Position numbers and translations under genes: made by a program. The notes under the pieces were generated by a model. That model was not told the DNA's origin, did no database searches, and was given only the letters and a program-made list of their open reading frames with translations. A stretch of 9,912 bases of DNA from an uncultured Eggerthellaceae bacterium. GTDB lineage: Bacteria > Actinomycetota > Coriobacteriia > Coriobacteriales > Eggerthellaceae. Shown piece after piece: positions 6,600-9,912 of this stretch. The stretch is taken from assembly GCA_902497215.1 (NCBI GenBank), contig CABVEH010000029.1, forward strand, positions 1 through 9,912, read 5' to 3'. The stretch's first letter is position 1, and each line of letters starts with the position of its first letter.

Positions 6600-7661
6600 A
6601 TGTCAGAGAAGATCAGGGTGATCGACGACAACATGCACTTCCTGCCGACGGACCTCTTCACGAACAAGAAGATCCTGAACGGGTTCCTGTACTCGGCACC
6701 GATCACCCTAGGCGTGAAGGCGTATCTGGACAAGACGCCTGACGGCAAGAAGGACCAGATCGTCCTCGCCACCGATTCGGGGGAGGAGATCCTGAACTAC
6801 GTCGAAGGCGACTACACGCTCGAGACGAAGATCCAGGCCATGGACGAGGCCGGGGTGGACATCGCCATGCTGCGCATGCCCGTCTGGCAGGAATGGCTTC
6901 CTCTTGACATCTGCAAGGAGGTCAACGACCAGGCCGCCGACATGTGCAAGAAGTCGGAAGGACGCCTGGTGGCGAACGCCGTCGTTCCGCCCTGGGGCCG
7001 CCCCGAGGACGTCGACGAGCTGAAGCGCTGCATGGAGGAGCTCGGCATGGTAGGCGTGCAGCTTGCATGCGCCTACGGCAACAAGTTCCTCGACGACGAG
7101 CTGTTCGACCCGTACATGAAGTACCTGAACGAGCACAAGATCCGCGCCGTCATCCATCACACGCCGGGCCAGAACATCTTCGCGCCCTTCGAGGACTACA
7201 CCGTGCTTCGCCGCGAGATGGGCCGCGTGGACGTGCAGGCAGCCGCCGTGGGCCGCGAGATCTATTCGGGCATGTTCGACAAGTATCCCGACCTCGTGTT
7301 CGTGCACACGATGCTCGGCGGCAACTGGTTCGGGTTCCAGAACCTGCTTCGCCCGCACCATTCCACCAAGAAGAAGGAGGCCATGAACCGCCTGGCCACC
7401 AACGTCGACGCCGAGGCATACGACCGCTACCTGAAGAACAACATCTACTTCGACGCCTGCCATCCGATGAGCTGGGGCAAGGACCAGCTGGAGTGCGCGG
7501 TGAAGGTGTGCGGGGCCGACCACATCCTGATGGGGTCGTCGTTCCCGGTGTTCTACGAGTGGCTGGCCCGTTCGGTCGAGTCGATCAATGCACTGGACAT
7601 CGACGAGAGCGACCGCGAGCTTATCTTGGGCAACAACGCAGCAAGGCTTTTCAACCTGTAA
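6600..7661 (+). CDS. Amidohydrolase_2-family (ACMSD/decarboxylase-like) protein with altered metal site
   Basis: This 353-aa cytoplasmic TIM-barrel protein belongs by pattern to the amidohydrolase_2 group, which includes ACMSD, gamma-resorcylate, 2,3-dihydroxybenzoate and carboxyvanillate decarboxylases and hydratases. Strand 1 reads VIDDNMHFLP, the place of the usual DxHxH or ExH; here the first ligand is Asn11 and the second is His13. Strand 5 gives AVIHHTPG (His186/187) and strand 6 FVHTMLGGNW (His236), both conserved. Strand 8 reads ILMGSSFPV, where the family has GSDxP, so the metal-binding Asp is Ser314. The C-terminal ILGNNAARLFNL is the typical family ending. AGGAAA lies about 6 nt before the ATG. 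Length is normal and there is no frameshift, so this is an intact gene. It may have a changed metal, no metal, or a binding role. Its place between two MFS genes suggests work on an aromatic or related acid linked to the molybdoenzyme, which is inference. Confidence 0.85.
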   Translation: MSEKIRVIDDNMHFLPTDLFTNKKILNGFLYSAPITLGVKAYLDKTPDGKKDQIVLATDSGEEILNYVEGDYTLETKIQAMDEAGVDIAMLRMPVWQEWLPLDICKEVNDQAADMCKKSEGRLVANAVVPPWGRPEDVDELKRCMEELGMVGVQLACAYGNKFLDDELFDPYMKYLNEHKIRAVIHHTPGQNIFAPFEDYTVLRREMGRVDVQAAAVGREIYSGMFDKYPDLVFVHTMLGGNWFGFQNLLRPHHSTKKKEAMNRLATNVDAEAYDRYLKNNIYFDACHPMSWGKDQLECAVKVCGADHILMGSSFPVFYEWLARSVESINALDIDESDRELILGNNAARLFNL

Positions 7662-7674
7662 CAGCAAGAACAAG

Positions 7675-7702
7675 GCGCCGGCCGCACCGAACGTGCCGGC
7701 GC
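7675..7702 (+). other. Intercistronic hairpin
   Basis: GCGCCGGC (7675-7682) and GCCGGCGC (7695-7702) form a perfect 8-bp GC stem with a 12-nt loop, between the amidohydrolase stop and the second MFS start. No T-tract follows, so read-through is expected. It may be a processing or mRNA-stability element, which would let the two genes differ in expression. Confidence 0.5.
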
Positions 7703-7733
7703 ACCTTCCAACTCTGACTTTAGGAGTGAGAAA

Positions 7734-9293
7734 ATGAGTACAGCAACCGCAACGAGCGACGCCGTAACCGAGGTGCGCAACATCGAGAAGACCCCGTCCT
7801 ATGCATGGGTCACGCTGATCTTTTCGCTGTTGGCAGCTGTTGCTATAGTGTTCGCATGGATGTGGCTTCCCGGCATCACGTTCCCAGTGTTCAAGAACTG
7901 GCTCGCCGAGAACAACGCCCTGTTCGCAAACCCCGCGAACTTCGGGCTTCTTTCCAACGTCATGGGCCTGGTGCCCATCGGAGCGCTGATCATGGCGCTT
8001 CCCACCACGTGGATCGTGCGCAAGTGGGGCGCCAAGGTTGGCACGCTGACCGGCATGTGCCTGGCGATCGTCGGCACCGCCCTTTCCGCTGCCACCGTCG
8101 GCACCAACTTCTACGCCTTCCTGGTAGGCCGCTTCATCCTGGGCCTCGGCCTTTCCACCACCGTCGTGTCGGGCCCGACCTGCGTGTCCATTTGGTTCCC
8201 TGACTCCACGCGCGGCCGCGCCATGGCCATCTGGTCGTGCTGGGCGCCCATCGGCATCTTCGTGTCGAACTTCATCAACGACCCCGTGTACGGCGCCGTC
8301 GGAAACAGCATCGCCAACCTCCAGTGGGTCTGGTGCGTGCTCGTCGTGGTGTGCGCCATCCTGTTCGCGATCTTCTTCCGCGCACCGCGCCCTGAGGAGC
8401 GTTCGCAGGTATCGCCCGAACGCAAGCCGCTCAAGGACGTGCTCAAGTTCTTCAAGAGCCGCCAGCTTTGGTGCCTGATCATCATGTTCGTCATCTTCAA
8501 CTACATGAACTATGCGTTCTCGCAGTACCTCAAGACCTGGCTGCAGACCCCGACCGGGCTCGGCGGCTTCGGCTGGGACGCCACCACCGCCGGCATCTGG
8601 GGCGGCCTGATCTGCGCCTGCGGCGCTCTAGCCCCCATCGGCGGCCTGATTCTGGACAAGACGCCGCGCAGTAAGAAGTACCTGTGCGTGGTCGCCGGCA
8701 TCATCGGCCTGACGATCTGCTCGTGCTTCGCGTTCCAGGCCCAGTTCTTCATCCCGTACGTGCTGTTCTTCTGCATCGGCAACATGATGCTCAACGCCTG
8801 CTGCCGTCCCCTCGTTCCGACCTTCGTCTTCAAGGGCGGCCAGACCGCCGTCGCCTTCGGGCTGTCGCTGCTGACCCTTGGCCAGTACGCAGGCCAGATC
8901 GCCACGTCCTACGTGTTCGCCCCCTTCAACGAGGGCCTTACCGCAGCTTCTAACGTCGCCATCACGGCGAAGCAGCAGGTCCTTGCTTCCGGTGGCACTC
9001 CTGCCGATTTCGGCCCGGCAATCGGGCAGGCCGTGCAGGAGGCCATCGGCCAGGGCATCCACGTCGACCCGATGCTCGCCTTCTGGGCGCTCGTGCCGAT
9101 CGGAATCGTGGGCGTGATCCTTTCGTTCGGCGTCATGCCCTCCAAGAAGATGGCTGCCATGGACAACAAGATGGACGCCGTCAACAAGGCGGAGAAGGAA
9201 GTCCGCGAGGTGGCCAAGGAGGCCGCCAAGGACGGCGCCGTCGTCGAAGAGGCCGTCGTGGTCGAGACCGCCGACGACTCCTCGAAGCAGTAG
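7734..9293 (+). CDS. MFS transporter, second paralogue with charged C-terminal tail
   Basis: This 519-aa major facilitator protein has 12 predicted membrane helices. The start ATG has AGGAG 7 nt upstream. The N-terminal tail ends EKTPSYAW, matching the first MFS protein here. WIVRKWGAKVG is MFS motif A after TM2; GRFILGLGLS is TM4; IWFPDSTRGRAMAIWSCWAP matches the post-TM4 loop of the OFA-like group. LDKTPRSKK follows TM8. A long outward loop of about 50 residues (NEGLTAASNV to GIHVDP) lies between TM11 and TM12, and it is much shorter in the first MFS protein. The last 45 residues are highly charged, Ala/Lys/Glu-rich and probably helical (KAEKEVREVAKEAAKDG), then acidic. It lies 72 bp after the amidohydrolase, probably in one transcript with it, and is followed by a terminator. 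It probably carries a substrate related to that of the first porter. Confidence 0.9.
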   Translation: MSTATATSDAVTEVRNIEKTPSYAWVTLIFSLLAAVAIVFAWMWLPGITFPVFKNWLAENNALFANPANFGLLSNVMGLVPIGALIMALPTTWIVRKWGAKVGTLTGMCLAIVGTALSAATVGTNFYAFLVGRFILGLGLSTTVVSGPTCVSIWFPDSTRGRAMAIWSCWAPIGIFVSNFINDPVYGAVGNSIANLQWVWCVLVVVCAILFAIFFRAPRPEERSQVSPERKPLKDVLKFFKSRQLWCLIIMFVIFNYMNYAFSQYLKTWLQTPTGLGGFGWDATTAGIWGGLICACGALAPIGGLILDKTPRSKKYLCVVAGIIGLTICSCFAFQAQFFIPYVLFFCIGNMMLNACCRPLVPTFVFKGGQTAVAFGLSLLTLGQYAGQIATSYVFAPFNEGLTAASNVAITAKQQVLASGGTPADFGPAIGQAVQEAIGQGIHVDPMLAFWALVPIGIVGVILSFGVMPSKKMAAMDNKMDAVNKAEKEVREVAKEAAKDGAVVEEAVVVETADDSSKQ

Positions 9294-9310
9294 CCCGACT
9301 GGATCCTATT

Positions 9311-9344
9311 GGGCGGGGCCTCGAGGAGGCCTCGCCCTTCTTTC
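9311..9344 (+). terminator. Rho-independent terminator after second MFS gene
   Basis: GGGCGGGGCCTC (9311-9322) pairs with GAGGCCTCGCCC (9326-9337) over 12 bp with one G-U and a GAG loop, followed by TTCTTT. The T-tract is interrupted by one C, so efficiency may be less than full. It ends only about 5 nt before the start codon of the next gene. Confidence 0.8.
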
Positions 9345-9348
9345 ATCC

Positions 9349-9912
9349 ATGGGAAACAGGGAGAAGATAGCCAAGGGCGTCGTGCCGCTGTTCGCGTTGG
9401 TGGTCGTTGGCACCGGTCTGGGAGGCATGACCCAGACGGCGTTGAACACCATGGCCGCCGACGTGTTGGCCGACCTTTCCACCGACATCGGGTGGGGGCA
9501 GTGGCTCACGACCGTGTACATCTTCTGCATGGGCGCGGCCGTGCCGCTGGCGTCGTTCGTGCAGAGGAAGCTGTCGGTGCGCACGCTAATGCTGGTGTCG
9601 TTCTCCCTGTACCTCGTGGGGTCGCTTTGCGACTTCGCCGCCGTGAACTTCCCGATGCTGATAATCGGGCGCGTGATGGAGGCGGTCTCGACCGGCATAC
9701 TTATGCCGCTTCTACAGACCATCGCCATGACGCGGTTCCCGGACAGCATGCACGGCACCGCCATGGGCTTCGCAGGGATAGCCCTGGGGTTCGCCCCGAA
9801 CATAGGGCCTGTGATCGGCGGCGCCATTGCATCTTCCGTGGGCTGGCGGTTCCTATTCCTGATCCTTTCGGCGGCGTCGGTCGTGCTGATCTCAGGCACC
9901 GTCGCCGTGGTG
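9349..9912 (+). CDS. DHA2-type MFS exporter, 5' part only
   Basis: The reading frame is open from ATG 9349 to the window end, giving 188 residues without a stop. The protein begins MGNREKIAKGVVPLFALVVV, then TQTALNTMAADVLADL, the place of the D-x-T-I-V-x-x-ALP-x-I motif of 14-TM drug:H+ antiporters (EmrB/QacA type). GWGQWLTTVYIFCMGAAVP is TM2, RKLSVRTLML the motif A region in degenerate form, and GRVMEAVSTGILMPLLQ TM4. GIALGFAPNIGPVIGGAIA is the antiporter motif C (gxxxGPxiGG), typical of exporters. It is unlike the two OFA-like porters upstream and may export a toxic substrate or product. No Shine-Dalgarno precedes the ATG, and the preceding terminator ends about 5 nt before it. A GTG at 9382 is an alternative start. 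Confidence 0.8.
   Translation, partial: MGNREKIAKGVVPLFALVVVGTGLGGMTQTALNTMAADVLADLSTDIGWGQWLTTVYIFCMGAAVPLASFVQRKLSVRTLMLVSFSLYLVGSLCDFAAVNFPMLIIGRVMEAVSTGILMPLLQTIAMTRFPDSMHGTAMGFAGIALGFAPNIGPVIGGAIASSVGWRFLFLILSAASVVLISGTVAVV

Noticed and set aside
9306..9899. Minus-strand open frame at the right end
   Set aside because: The plus strand encodes a clear DHA2 MFS N-terminus with motif C; the minus-strand frame is Pro/Ser/Thr-rich with no domain.

Overview
This GC-rich window holds seven genes typical of the accessory metabolism of gut Coriobacteriia (Eggerthella, Gordonibacter, Adlercreutzia or Slackia type). The genus is inferred from three things: a membrane-bound LuxR regulator with about 12 transmembrane segments, a bis-MGD molybdoenzyme paired with a very small Fe-S protein, and MFS porters. 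That combination is the known genetic signature of catechol dehydroxylase and related anaerobic respiratory or polyphenol-reducing loci in Eggerthellaceae. No rRNA, tRNA, IS element or CRISPR array was seen.

Layout. Positions 1-94 hold two copies of a 30-bp repeat with nested inverted repeats. A LuxR-type membrane regulator lies on the minus strand (95 to about 1672). A divergent regulatory region of about 340 bp follows, with dyads and a 5'-UTR hairpin. Then on the plus strand come the molybdoenzyme catalytic subunit (2016-4481), a 115-aa two-cluster ferredoxin-like subunit (4511-4858), a 200-bp structured intergenic RNA, an MFS porter with a TTG start (5059-6444) and a strong intrinsic terminator (6453-6479). 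A second unit has a structured leader, an amidohydrolase_2-family protein with altered metal ligands (6600-7661), a hairpin spacer, a second MFS porter (7734-9293) and a terminator (9311-9344). A third MFS gene of the DHA2 drug-exporter type starts at 9349 and runs off the window.

How the genes may work together (inference). The porters would bring in, or exchange, a small organic substrate, probably an aromatic or other carboxylate. The cytoplasmic molybdoenzyme, which has no Tat signal, would transform it with electrons passed through the small Fe-S subunit. The amidohydrolase-fold protein would act on a related substrate or product by decarboxylation or hydration, or would bind it. The divergent LuxR protein would sense the substrate through its membrane domain and switch on the cluster. 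The substrate cannot be read from the sequence.

The points most worth checking are a possible switch RNA at 4890-5051 in which one CCCCT strand can pair either with a distant strand or with the Shine-Dalgarno of the first MFS gene; the amidohydrolase's Asn and Ser at metal-ligand positions; the molybdoenzyme's missing first cluster cysteine; and GC-rich hairpins in the leader or spacer of most plus-strand genes.
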